Of a stretch of 64,000 bases of DNA, positions 42,093 to 50,936 are shown piece by piece. Source of the stretch: Arthrobacter globiformis (lineage in GTDB: Bacteria; Actinomycetota; Actinomycetes; Actinomycetales; Micrococcaceae); assembly GCF_030818015.1 (NCBI RefSeq), contig NZ_JAUSZX010000001.1:2852001-2916000 (forward strand), written 5' to 3'. The translations under genes were made by a program, and so were the position numbers. Within the stretch, counting starts at the first letter, position 1. The number at the start of each line of letters is the position of its first letter. The notes beneath the pieces were generated by a model, which was not told where the DNA came from, ran no database searches, and worked only from the letters and a program-made list of their open reading frames with translations.

Positions 42093-43011
42093 CCGAATTG
42101 CCGAATCCCTGTTCTGGATCGGCCGCTACGTTGAACGGGCCGACGGAACGGCCCGTATCCTCGACGTCCACCTGGAGCGCCTGAACCACCTGCCCACCGA
42201 GGAGCGGCGCAGCGTTGCCCGCGAGCTGCTCGGCGTCATGGGTGCCCGCCCGCAGAACGAGGACTTCGGGCTGGAGGAACTGCTCCACGCCCTGGCTTAC
42301 GACAAACACAGCGCCACCTCGATTGCAGGGTCCCTCGGCGCTGCCCGCGAGAACGCCAGGCGTGCCCGCGAAACGGTGTCGTCCGGCCTCTGGGAGAGCC
42401 TGAACACCACCTACTACGGGCTGAACCAGCACCGCAAGGACGTGGTGGGCACGTACCGTTTCTGCCATTGGGTGCTCGAGCGCACGGCCATGGTCAGCGG
42501 TCTGGCCGACACCACGGTCAGTCACGACGACAGCTGGCTCTTCCTGGCGCTGGGCCGCTCGCTGGAGCGGGCCGACATGACCGCCCGAATGCTCTCCACG
42601 AGGGACGTCCTCTCCGCAGGCATGTCCTGGGTGAACATGCTCCGCTGCGCGGGCGCCTACGAGTCCTTCCTGCGGACCCGCCGGGCCGCGTTCGGCGACC
42701 AGCACGCGGCCGAGTTCCTGTTGCTGGACCGGCTGTTTCCGCGCTCCATCGTCTACGCCCTGCGCGATGCCGACGATTGCCTGGCGAAGCTGGACCCCTC
42801 GGCCCAGCGCGTTGGCTTCATCAACGACGCCCGCCGGATCGTGGGCCAGGCCCGCACCTTCCTGGAGTTCCACCGCACGGACGACCTCATGTCCGAACTT
42901 CCGGAGCACATGGAGCGCGTGCAGAAGGCCGTCGCGCAGGCGTCCGACGCCATTTCCCGTAAGTACTTCAATCAGGCGGATGAACTGGCCTGGGTGGGAG
43001 AAGTTTCATGA
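42085..43011 (+). CDS. Alpha-E domain protein
   Basis: A 308-residue all-helical protein of the alpha-E family (DUF403). It begins LSRIAESLFWIGRYVERADG, a repeated theme that returns as WLFLALGRSLERADMTARML near residue 160; the paired ERAD motifs are the family signature. There is no known catalytic residue set. Family members occur almost always with the circularly permuted ATP-grasp and a transglutaminase, as here, and may be a scaffold or substrate carrier. Its ATG overlaps the upstream stop by eight bases and the next gene overlaps it by four. Confidence 0.9.
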   Translation: MLSRIAESLFWIGRYVERADGTARILDVHLERLNHLPTEERRSVARELLGVMGARPQNEDFGLEELLHALAYDKHSATSIAGSLGAARENARRARETVSSGLWESLNTTYYGLNQHRKDVVGTYRFCHWVLERTAMVSGLADTTVSHDDSWLFLALGRSLERADMTARMLSTRDVLSAGMSWVNMLRCAGAYESFLRTRRAAFGDQHAAEFLLLDRLFPRSIVYALRDADDCLAKLDPSAQRVGFINDARRIVGQARTFLEFHRTDDLMSELPEHMERVQKAVAQASDAISRKYFNQADELAWVGEVS

Positions 43012-43859
43012 CCCGGCTGAGCATCGTCCACAGGACGGGCTACAAGTACAAGGGGCGCGTCACGCTGTCCTACAACGAGGCACGCATGACGCCCCTTACG
43101 GACCCGCAGCAGGTGGTGCTGGAGTCCTCCATGAAGGTCACGCCGTCGCAGGCTGCGGTCAGCAGCTACCGCGACTACTGGGGAACCCGGGTCACGGCGT
43201 TCGACATGCAGATGCCGCACGAGCACCTGGAAGTCCTTGCCACCACCACAGTGGAGGTCCACCGGGCGGTGCGTGTCCCCTCGGAGGCCGACATTGTGGG
43301 CTGGGACGACCTCGCTTTCCCCGAGACGCTCAACCAGTTCAGCGACTGGGTGCCGCAGTCACAGCTCACCGGTCCGGGGGAGGAGGTCTTGGGCATCATC
43401 CCCGGCGTGGTTGCAGGCAAGAACCCGCATGAGGCCGCAATGGCCATCTTCGCCTGGATGCGCGGCGAAATGACCTATATGAAGGGCACCACGGGCGTGA
43501 CCACCAACGCTGAGGAAGCCTGGGGTCATCGCCAGGGCGTATGCCAGGACCTGGCCCACCTCGCCATTGGTGCCCTGCGCAGCTGCGGCATCCCGGCCCG
43601 GTACGTCTCCGGTTACCTGCACCCGCGGTCGACGGCGGACATCGGCGAGACGGTGGCCGGCCAGTCCCACGCGTGGCTGGAATGGTGGGACGGAGAATGG
43701 CGCAGCTGGGACCCGACCAACCACAAGCCGGCCGGTGACTTTCACGTGACGGTGGCCCGCGGCCGGGACTACCGGGACGTTCCGCCGCTCAAGGGCATCC
43801 TGTCCGGCGGCGGCGGCTCGGACCTCAGCGTAAGCGTGGAGATCACCCGCTTGGCCTAA
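43008..43859 (+). CDS. Transglutaminase-like protein (trio member)
   Basis: A 283-residue transglutaminase-superfamily protein. The N-terminal beta region (residues 1-120) starts LSIVHRTGYKYKGRVTLSYN. The catalytic triad is Cys179 (GHRQGVCQDLAH), His221 (GQSHAWLEWW) and Asp235 (WRSWDPTNHK). Such proteins can cleave or form amide bonds. It overlaps the alpha-E gene by four bases, so all three trio members should be made together. No Anbu-type proteasome-like gene, which accompanies the trio in some bacteria, is seen in the next 20 kb. It lacks a signal peptide, so action is cytoplasmic. Confidence 0.9.
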   Translation: MTRLSIVHRTGYKYKGRVTLSYNEARMTPLTDPQQVVLESSMKVTPSQAAVSSYRDYWGTRVTAFDMQMPHEHLEVLATTTVEVHRAVRVPSEADIVGWDDLAFPETLNQFSDWVPQSQLTGPGEEVLGIIPGVVAGKNPHEAAMAIFAWMRGEMTYMKGTTGVTTNAEEAWGHRQGVCQDLAHLAIGALRSCGIPARYVSGYLHPRSTADIGETVAGQSHAWLEWWDGEWRSWDPTNHKPAGDFHVTVARGRDYRDVPPLKGILSGGGGSDLSVSVEITRLA

Positions 43860-43871
43860 ACCGGAGGCGGA

Positions 43872-44354
43872 CTACTCCGGCGAGGACCGCACTGCGCCGC
43901 TGAGCTGCGTCCACCAGGTGAGCGGCGGCGTGACCTTGAAGCGCCTGCCGGTGACCGAATCGGGTGTGATGCGCACGAAGTGGTCCTTCTGGCCCGCCTG
44001 CCAGGGGAAGAGGTAGAGGCTTGCAGAATCGAGGATTTCCTCGGTGCTCTTGAGGGCTGCAGCTTTCCCCTTGACCACGACGCTCCAGGCCATCCCCGAA
44101 TCGGCATCCACTCCGTCGGCTTCCAGTGCCACCGGAGATTCCCCGAGGACACCACCAAGTTTGGTGCCCTCAGCTGTTCGGAACACCAGCGTGCCGTGGT
44201 CCACGGTGTAGTTGAGCGGGAAAATGTCTGGGTGGTCCTCCACCCAGACTGCCAGCCTGCCGACCGAAACCTGGCGGAGCAGGTGCCAGCACTGGCTGGA
44301 ATCCAAACGTTCAACGGACTCGTGGGATGCTTCGGCGGGCTGCACGTCGGTCAT
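43872..44354 (-). CDS. Pyridoxamine 5'-phosphate oxidase-fold protein
   Basis: A 160-residue flavin- or F420-type split-barrel protein. The core LLRQVSVGRLAVWVEDHPDI and FPLNYTVDHGTLVFRTAEGT are the standard FMN/F420-binding strands, and VALEADGVDADSGMAWSVVV completes the barrel. Actinobacteria hold many such proteins that bind F420, FMN or haem; which one applies here is unknown. It ends twelve bases from the convergent transglutaminase gene. Confidence 0.82.
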   Translation of the reverse strand: MTDVQPAEASHESVERLDSSQCWHLLRQVSVGRLAVWVEDHPDIFPLNYTVDHGTLVFRTAEGTKLGGVLGESPVALEADGVDADSGMAWSVVVKGKAAALKSTEEILDSASLYLFPWQAGQKDHFVRITPDSVTGRRFKVTPPLTWWTQLSGAVRSSPE

Positions 44355-44450
44355 GGACCTGAGCCTACGCCCGAGCCGCTGGACCCGCCAGATCGGTCCG
44401 GGCTACTCAAAAGCCGCCCTGCGGTGGTCTTCGACCCGGGCAGCGCCGGT

Positions 44451-45902
44451 TTACCAGGGGCTCGCTTTGTAATCCTTCAGGAACACACCGTACTGGTCTT
44501 CTCCCTTTTCACCCATGACGATGGGGTCGTAGACCCGGGCCGCGCCGTCCACCAGGTCCAGGGGAGCGTGGAAGCCTTCCTCCATCAGCCGGACCTTGGT
44601 GAAGTGCGGGCGTTCGTCGGTGATCCAACCGGTATCGACGGCGGTCATGAGGATCCCGTCGGTTTCCAGCATCTCCTGGGCGCTGGTCCGCGTCATCATG
44701 TTCAGGGCCGCCTTGGCCATGTTGGTGTGCGGGTGGCCGGGTCCCTTGTAGGCCCGGGAGAACTGGCCCTCCATGGCGGAGACGTTGACGATGTACTTGC
44801 GGCGCGCAGTTGAGCGCTTCATGGCGTCCCGCAGGCGGCTGACCAGCAGGAAGGGCGCGGTCACGTTGCACAGCTGCACCTCTAGCATCTCCAGCGGGTC
44901 CACCTCGTCCACCACCTGCGTCCAGCTGTTGATGGTGGCGAGGTCCGGGACCAGGCCACCGGCGTCAATGGCCGTTCCGGCTGCGATCCGTTCCAGGGAG
45001 GCCGAACCGGTGGACAGGGCAAGGGACGTGACCGCATCCCCGGCCAGGACCGGGTGTTCGGTGACGCTGCTGGCAATCGCGAGCGGATGCTTGTCGTGCG
45101 CGTGGCCGAAGGTGACCAGTTCCGGGCCCCCGTTGGCTGCCTCCAGGGCGGCCGGGAGAGGCTCGTCCTCGGCGTCGACAAGCGGCTTGTAGGCATTGCC
45201 GGAGCGGCGCACTGTCTGCGCTGCATTGTTGATGATGATGTCCAGGGGGCCGGCGGCATTGAGGTCATCGGTGAGGGCCATGACCTGCGACGGGTCGCGG
45301 AGGTCGATGCCGACGATCTTCAGCCGGTGCAGCCATTCCCCGCTGTCCTCCATGGCAGCGAAGCGGCGCGCGGCGTCCTTGGGGAAGCGCGTGGTGATGG
45401 TGGTGTGTGCGCCGTCGCGCAGCAGCCGCAGGGCGATGTACATGCCGATCTTGGCGCGGCCGCCGGTCAGCAGGGCACGCCGGCCGGTGAGGTCAGTGCG
45501 GGCATCGCGCTTGGAATGGCTGAACGCCGCACACTCGGGGCACAGCTGGTGGTAAAAGGCGTCCACCTGGGTGTAGTGCTGCTTGCAGATGTAGCAGGGC
45601 CGGGACCTGATGAGGTGGCCGGCGACCTTTCCCGTGGCGGACGGGGCGAGTTTGTTGCCGCGCGTCTCGTCGTCGATCCGGTCCGGCGCGGCGGTGGCGG
45701 TCTGCGCAAGCACGGCGCGGTCAGCTTCCGCGATCAGGTCGCGCTTGGTCACCCGCCGGTGCCGCTTCACCGCCTTGAACATCTTGCCGGTGGCGCGGCG
45801 CACCGAGACGTAGTCGGGGTGTTCCTCGTCGTAGACGTGGATGGCGTTCAAAACCTTGAGGCAGGCTTGAATCTCTTCAGGCGTCAGATCGGCGGAGCTC
45901 AT
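44451..45902 (-). CDS. SDR-fold protein with N-terminal zinc finger and TxxxK in place of YxxxK
   Basis: A 483-residue protein. Residues 1-95 are helical and charged. Residues 103-124 hold a four-Cys site (C103-YI-C106 and C121-PE-C124), probably zinc-binding. An SDR domain follows: TGGRAKIG at 146-153 and NNAA at 225-228 are the cofactor motifs, and Ser375 sits in VSAMEG. Where classical SDRs have YxxxK, the sequence is T393-NMA-K397, so the catalytic Tyr is missing. A long insert (about 235-330) separates the NNAA and Ser strands. It is about twice the usual SDR length. Function is unknown; a redox sensor or a NAD(P)-binding structural protein is as likely as an enzyme. Confidence 0.85.
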   Translation of the reverse strand: MSSADLTPEEIQACLKVLNAIHVYDEEHPDYVSVRRATGKMFKAVKRHRRVTKRDLIAEADRAVLAQTATAAPDRIDDETRGNKLAPSATGKVAGHLIRSRPCYICKQHYTQVDAFYHQLCPECAAFSHSKRDARTDLTGRRALLTGGRAKIGMYIALRLLRDGAHTTITTRFPKDAARRFAAMEDSGEWLHRLKIVGIDLRDPSQVMALTDDLNAAGPLDIIINNAAQTVRRSGNAYKPLVDAEDEPLPAALEAANGGPELVTFGHAHDKHPLAIASSVTEHPVLAGDAVTSLALSTGSASLERIAAGTAIDAGGLVPDLATINSWTQVVDEVDPLEMLEVQLCNVTAPFLLVSRLRDAMKRSTARRKYIVNVSAMEGQFSRAYKGPGHPHTNMAKAALNMMTRTSAQEMLETDGILMTAVDTGWITDERPHFTKVRLMEEGFHAPLDLVDGAARVYDPIVMGEKGEDQYGVFLKDYKASPW

Positions 45903-45965
45903 TGATCTGATTTTACAGCCTGTGGAGCGTCAGACCTGCCTCAAGGAAATTGCTTGAACAGGGGA

Positions 45966-47381
45966 TCAGGAACGGACGGCCTGCTGCGGCGGGGAGTCCA
46001 CGCCGACGGCGGCCGCCTGGACCTTGCCCACCTTTTCCACCGAGCTGCGGACCTCGGGCCAGTTCTCCGTGGCAGCCTTTACGGCATCGGGGACCAGGTG
46101 CAGGTTCGCGGCGGACAGCGCCCGCTCCTCGTCGCCCGGCTCAGGAACGGCCTGGCCCTTGGAGAGCACAGTGATGCCCGAGTCGGTCACCTTGAAACCG
46201 CGCGAGCGGTCCAGTTCCGCGTCGAGGCCGATCGCAGCGCCGGCGGGAACCTTGACGTTCTTGTCGATGATGGCCCGGCGGACCACGGCGCCTTCGCCAA
46301 TCTGCACCTTGTCCATGAGCACCGAGTCAATGACGCGGCTGGCCGTCCCGACGTAGACATCGTTGGACAGCACAGAACCTTCCACGATGCCGCCGGAGAT
46401 GACCACGCCGCTGGCCACGATGGAATCAAGGGCCGTTCCCACGGTGTTGTTCCCGCCCCGGACGAACTTAGCCGGCGGGGAAATGCTCTGCCGGGTGTAG
46501 ATGGGCCATTCGGAGTTGTACAGGTTGAACACCGGCAGCGGCGAGATCAGGTCCATGTGGGCCTCGTAGAAGGAATCAATGGTTCCCACGTCACGCCAGT
46601 AGGTCCGGTCCCGCTCAGTGGAGCCGGGAATATCGTTCAGCGTGAAGTCGTAGACGCCGGCCTGACCCTGGTTCACGAAGTAGGGGATGATGTCCCCGCC
46701 CATGTCGTGCTTGGTGTCCAGCCGTTCGGCGTCAACGTGAAGGGCGTCCACCAGGGCGTCGGCGTCAAAGACGTAGTTGCCCATGGAGGCCAGGAACTGG
46801 GTGGGGTCTGCGGCCAGCCCCGGGGTGGAGGCAGGCTTCTCCACGAACGCGGCGATCTTCTGGGAGTCTTCGGGGTCCACCTCGATGACGCCGAACTGGT
46901 TGGCCATGTTGAGCGGCTGGCGGACGGCGGCCACAGTGGCCTTGGCACCGCTCAGGACGTGCTGCTCAACCATCTGGGCGAAGTCCATGCGGTACACGTG
47001 GTCGGCGCCCACCACGACGACGATATCGGGATTGGCGTCGCGGATCAGGTTCAGGGACTGGTAGATGGCGTTGGCGCTGCCGAGGAACCAACTCTTGCCG
47101 ACGCGCTGCTGGGCCGGAACGGAGGCGACGTAGTTGCCGAGCTGCGTGGACATCCGCCACGTCTCGGAGATGTGGCGGTCAAGGCTGTGGGACTTGTACT
47201 GCGTCAGGACCACGATCTGCAGGTACCGGGAGTTGACGAGGTTGGACAGCGCGAAATCGATGAGGCGGTAACTGCCGGCAAAGGGCACGCCAGGTTTCGC
47301 CCGGTCTGCCGTCAGCGGCATGAGACGGTTTCCCTCGCCTCCCGCGAGGACAATGGCCAGGACTTTCTTCGTTAACGGCAT
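45966..47381 (-). CDS. glgC: Glucose-1-phosphate adenylyltransferase
   Basis: A 471-residue ADP-glucose pyrophosphorylase. The N-terminal motif [20 protein letters not shown] binds the nucleotide, [12 protein letters not shown] and [11 protein letters not shown] are allosteric and catalytic segments, and a left-handed beta-helix with [12 protein letters not shown] follows. Homologues usually end near [12 protein letters not shown]; here a further 60 residues continue to the stop, Ala/Val-rich and probably flexible. It makes ADP-glucose from ATP and glucose-1-phosphate. It diverges from the glycosyltransferase gene that uses this product. Confidence 0.94.
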   Translation of the reverse strand: MPLTKKVLAIVLAGGEGNRLMPLTADRAKPGVPFAGSYRLIDFALSNLVNSRYLQIVVLTQYKSHSLDRHISETWRMSTQLGNYVASVPAQQRVGKSWFLGSANAIYQSLNLIRDANPDIVVVVGADHVYRMDFAQMVEQHVLSGAKATVAAVRQPLNMANQFGVIEVDPEDSQKIAAFVEKPASTPGLAADPTQFLASMGNYVFDADALVDALHVDAERLDTKHDMGGDIIPYFVNQGQAGVYDFTLNDIPGSTERDRTYWRDVGTIDSFYEAHMDLISPLPVFNLYNSEWPIYTRQSISPPAKFVRGGNNTVGTALDSIVASGVVISGGIVEGSVLSNDVYVGTASRVIDSVLMDKVQIGEGAVVRRAIIDKNVKVPAGAAIGLDAELDRSRGFKVTDSGITVLSKGQAVPEPGDEERALSAANLHLVPDAVKAATENWPEVRSSVEKVGKVQAAAVGVDSPPQQAVRS

Positions 47382-47480
47382 GGTCGCTCCTGTACGCCTT
47401 CGTAACTCCCCAAAAAATCCGGTTTGTCCGGACTTTCTTCACACTAGAACAGTTCAACCGTAACGACTACCTTGGGTAAC

Positions 47481-48677
47481 GTGCGAATAGACATTGTGAC
47501 TAAAGAATTTCCGCCGGAAATCTATGGCGGCGCGGGCGTCCACGTTGCCGAGCTGAGCCGGGTCCTGGCCAAGCATGTCGACCTTCAGGTACGTGCCTTT
47601 GGCGCGCCCCGGGACGCCGACTACCATGGCGCCTCCGTGACTTCCTACTCGGTGCCCGAGGACCTGGGTGCAGCGAACGCTGCCGTGCAGACCCTGGGCG
47701 TGGACCTGCGCATCGTCCCGGACATCGTCGGCGCGGATCTGGTGCATTCGCACACGTGGTATGCGAACATGGCCGGCCACTTGGCATCGCTGCTGCACGG
47801 CATCCCGCACGTGCTCAGCGCCCACAGCCTGGAACCGCTGCGGCCCTGGAAGGCGGAGCAGCTGGGCGGCGGCTACGCCCTGTCCTCGTGGGTGGAGAAG
47901 ACCGCGTATGAGGCGGCGGCCGCGATCATCGCCGTCTCCGAGGGCATGCGCCAGGACATCCTGCGCAGCTACCCGGAGGTGGACCCGGCCAAGGTCAAGG
48001 TGGTGCACAACGGCATCGACGTCAGCCTGTGGAACCGCGACGAAAACGATGACGTCATCCGCTCCCTGGGCATCGACCCCGCCCGCCCCAGCGTGGTGTT
48101 CGTTGGCCGCAACACCCGGCAGAAGGGTGTCCCGTACCTGCTGCGGGCGGCCGCCAAGCTACCTGCCGACGTCCAGCTGGTCCTCTGCCTCGGCGCGGCG
48201 GACACACCGGAACTCGCAGCGGAGACCGCCCGGCTGATCGAGGAGCTGCAAAGCCAGCGCAGCGGCGTGGTGCTGATCGAGCGCATGCTTCCCCGCAACG
48301 AGCTGATCCAGGTCCTCAGCCACGCCACCGCTTTCGCCTGCCCCTCCATCTACGAACCGCTCGGTATCGTGAACCTCGAAGCGATGGCCTGCGGCGCTGC
48401 CGTGGTGGCCAGTGCAACCGGCGGCATCCCCGAGGTGGTCAACCACGGCGAGACCGGCCTGCTGGTGGAGCTCGAACAGGTGACCGACGGTACCGGCACC
48501 CCGCTGGATCCGGAGAAGTTCGTCAGCGAGTTCGCCGCGGCCCTGACGGAGGTTGTGTCGGACCCGGACCGTGCCCGCGCCATGGGCCAGGCCGGCCGCA
48601 AGCGCGCCGAGGAGCACTTCTCCTGGGAGTCGATCACCCAGACCACGCTGGACGTCTACCGTTCCGTCCTCAGCTAG
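47481..48677 (+). CDS. glgM: GT4 glycosyltransferase: GlgM (maltose-1-phosphate synthase) or GlgA-type glycogen synthase
   Basis: A 398-residue GT-B fold enzyme. It starts RIDIVTKEFPPEIYGGAGVHV (GGAG donor loop), with LVHSHTWYANMAGH, VHNGIDVSLWN and the donor-binding segment SIYEPLGIVNLEAMACGAAVV (E-x7-E). It matches in length and neighbourhood the mycobacterial Rv1212c protein, first called GlgA and later shown to make maltose-1-phosphate from ADP-glucose and glucose-1-phosphate; Rv1212c is also divergent from glgC. GTG 47481 is chosen as start (TTG 47472 is also possible). No glgE or treS lies in the window, so I cannot confirm the maltosyl-phosphate route. Confidence 0.85.
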   Translation: MRIDIVTKEFPPEIYGGAGVHVAELSRVLAKHVDLQVRAFGAPRDADYHGASVTSYSVPEDLGAANAAVQTLGVDLRIVPDIVGADLVHSHTWYANMAGHLASLLHGIPHVLSAHSLEPLRPWKAEQLGGGYALSSWVEKTAYEAAAAIIAVSEGMRQDILRSYPEVDPAKVKVVHNGIDVSLWNRDENDDVIRSLGIDPARPSVVFVGRNTRQKGVPYLLRAAAKLPADVQLVLCLGAADTPELAAETARLIEELQSQRSGVVLIERMLPRNELIQVLSHATAFACPSIYEPLGIVNLEAMACGAAVVASATGGIPEVVNHGETGLLVELEQVTDGTGTPLDPEKFVSEFAAALTEVVSDPDRARAMGQAGRKRAEEHFSWESITQTTLDVYRSVLS

Positions 48678-48694
48678 CGTCACCTAATACAGCT

Positions 48695-48736
48695 CCCGAC
48701 GGCGGGGACCTCCTTAGGCGGGTTCCCGCCGTCGGG
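48695..48736. terminator. Strong hairpin after glgM
   Basis: CCCGACGGCGGGGACC (48695-48710) pairs with GGTTCCCGCCGTCGGG (48721-48736) with one G-U pair and a ten-base loop. It is followed by no T-run. It lies between two convergent genes and can terminate both. Confidence 0.8.
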
Positions 48737-48806
48737 CGCTGTGCTGTTCAATGGCTGGCTGAACGTGGGGCCACGACCGCAGCGTCCCCCGGCCGAGCTT
48801 GCGAGG

Positions 48807-50900
48807 TTAGGGAGCGGTTGGGGAGGGGCGGGAACTACTGAACTTCTCCGGTACGGGGGCTATGCCGCTGGCGCGCTGCAGCCGGTAGTAGTCCCGTGCC
48901 TCGTCCTGGCGGACTTTTTCAGCGCCGGTGGCGATGGCGGCGCGCAGGTGGGCCGGGCCGTAGCCAAAGGCGTCCACGAGGTCCAGCGCATGCGGCCGCA
49001 GCTTGACCAGGAGCCGGTTGATGTACCCGCCCACGGTCCGGGCGCGCTGCATGGAGAGCCTGCCGTTCATTAGGTACCACGAGAGGTTGTTCTCGATGAG
49101 GGACAGCCCGAACAGGTCGCGAAGCCACGTCAGCACGGTCCTGGTTCCCGGGTCGCTGACCCTGCCCAGGGCCTCGGTGAAGGCCTCCCACTGCAGGAGT
49201 TCGGCGTGCGCCCGGGCGGCATCGATGAGTTCGTCCTGGTGCTGGTTGAACAGGGCGGACGCTTCGCGCTGCGGCAGCCGGTTGGCGCCCCTGAGGGCCG
49301 CGGCTGCTTCTGCAACCATCGTCTGGACGCGGTCGGTGAGCAGTGCGCGCTGGCTTTCCTCGTCGCGAAGGGCAATGGCCGCCTTCTGGACGGAGCCGTT
49401 GTCGGCCATGAACTGTGCCACCTGGCGGAGGCCCGTGCGGTGCACGGCGGTGCCGGCGGCCTGGTTGACCACGTACCGTGCCAGCACCCCGAACGTCGCG
49501 CTGCGGAATTCCTTGGCGTAGTCGGCCAGCAGCCGCTTGGCCACGAGCTGCAGCAGGACGGTGTTGTCGCCCTCGAACGTGACATAGACGTCCAGGTCGG
49601 CGCGGAGCGAGGCGAAGCGGTTCTCAATCAGGAACCCGGCTCCGCCGCAGGCTTCCCGGCATTCCTGCAGCGTATCCAGTGCGTGCCAGGTGCTCAGCGG
49701 CTTCAGCGCCGCGGCCAGGGTTTCCAGGTCCTGGCGGTCCTCGTCGGAATCGTGGGCGCCGGAAAAGACGTCATCCAGCTTTTCGAGCAGCTGATCATGC
49801 GCGAAACCCGCGGCGTACGTGGTGGCCAACCGGGTGAAGAGCCGCCGCTGGTGCCGCTGGTAGTCCAGCAGCACCTCTTCCTCGACGGGGGACGAGGCGT
49901 TGAACTGCCGCCGTTCGGTGGCGTAGGTGATGGCCGTCTTAAGTGCGATCTTGGACGCGGCGACGGCGGCGCCGTCAAGGCTCACTCGGCCCTGCACCAG
50001 CGTGCCGAGCATGGTGAAGAACCGCCGCCCGGGGCTCGCGATGGGGGAGGTGTAGTTGCCCTCGGCATCCACGTCGCCGTAGCGGTTCAGCAGGTTAGTG
50101 CGGGGGACACGGACATGGTCGAAGTGCAGCCGGCCGTTGTCGATGCCGTTGAGCCCGCCCTTCACGCCGTCATCCTCGCCGCCGATCCCCGGCAGGAATG
50201 CCTTGGTGGCGCGGTCACGCAGGTCCACGTAGAACGCGTGCACGCCGTGATTGACCCCGCGCGTCACCAGCTGGGCGAACACCACGGCACCGAGGCCGTC
50301 AATGGCCGCGTTGCCGATGTAATCCTTCCAGGCGGCGCGGAACGGGGTGTGGATCACGAACTCCTGCGCGTCCGGATCATAGGTTGCCGTGGTGGCGATG
50401 CTGGCGACGTCCGAACCGTGTCCCGTTTCGGTCATGGCGAAGCAGCCCGGGATGTCCAGGTTCATGATGCCCGGAAGCCACTTCTGGTGGTGTTCCGGCG
50501 TGCCCAGGTGCATCACGGCCGAGCCGAACAGGCCCCACTGCACACCGGCCTTGATCTGTAGGGACGGGTCTGCGGTGACCAGTTCCTCAAAGCCGGCGAT
50601 GTTGCCGCCGTGGTCGTCGGACCCGCCGAACCTGGCCGGGAAGGCACGGTGGACGGCGCCGCTGTCCACAAGGTGCTTCAGCTGTCCGAAGGTGCGCACC
50701 CGGTGCTCCGTGTGTGTGAGGCCTTCCGTCTTGTGGAGCTCCTCGCGTGCGGCCAGGTCACGCGCCTGCCGGCGGACGTCTGCCCACTTGCCCAGGAGCA
50801 GCTCACCCAGAGCGGCGACGTCGACGGCGGGCAACGGGCCTACCGTCCCGGCGGCTGCTTCATGGGTGGTTATGCCCTGGCGGTCCGCTACTTCAGTCAT
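48807..50900 (-). CDS. Acyl-CoA oxidase / large acyl-CoA dehydrogenase
   Basis: A 697-residue flavoprotein of the acyl-CoA oxidase type. It contains GCFAMTETGHGSDVASIATT (FAD-binding), DNGRLHFDHVRVPRTNLLNR, the oxidase-region YATERRQF and the FEGDNTVLLQLVAKRLL motif typical of peroxisomal acyl-CoA oxidases and related actinobacterial enzymes. A C-terminal helical domain of about 170 residues follows. It makes trans-2-enoyl-CoA, the substrate of the MaoC-type enzyme encoded across the divergent promoter. Whether electrons go to oxygen or to an ETF is not clear from sequence. It follows the TetR gene on the same strand with a gap of 36 bases. Confidence 0.88.
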   Translation of the reverse strand: MTEVADRQGITTHEAAAGTVGPLPAVDVAALGELLLGKWADVRRQARDLAAREELHKTEGLTHTEHRVRTFGQLKHLVDSGAVHRAFPARFGGSDDHGGNIAGFEELVTADPSLQIKAGVQWGLFGSAVMHLGTPEHHQKWLPGIMNLDIPGCFAMTETGHGSDVASIATTATYDPDAQEFVIHTPFRAAWKDYIGNAAIDGLGAVVFAQLVTRGVNHGVHAFYVDLRDRATKAFLPGIGGEDDGVKGGLNGIDNGRLHFDHVRVPRTNLLNRYGDVDAEGNYTSPIASPGRRFFTMLGTLVQGRVSLDGAAVAASKIALKTAITYATERRQFNASSPVEEEVLLDYQRHQRRLFTRLATTYAAGFAHDQLLEKLDDVFSGAHDSDEDRQDLETLAAALKPLSTWHALDTLQECREACGGAGFLIENRFASLRADLDVYVTFEGDNTVLLQLVAKRLLADYAKEFRSATFGVLARYVVNQAAGTAVHRTGLRQVAQFMADNGSVQKAAIALRDEESQRALLTDRVQTMVAEAAAALRGANRLPQREASALFNQHQDELIDAARAHAELLQWEAFTEALGRVSDPGTRTVLTWLRDLFGLSLIENNLSWYLMNGRLSMQRARTVGGYINRLLVKLRPHALDLVDAFGYGPAHLRAAIATGAEKVRQDEARDYYRLQRASGIAPVPEKFSSSRPSPTAP

Positions 50901-50936
50901 GTCGATTCCGTTCGTTGGTATTGACAGGTTCCGGTG

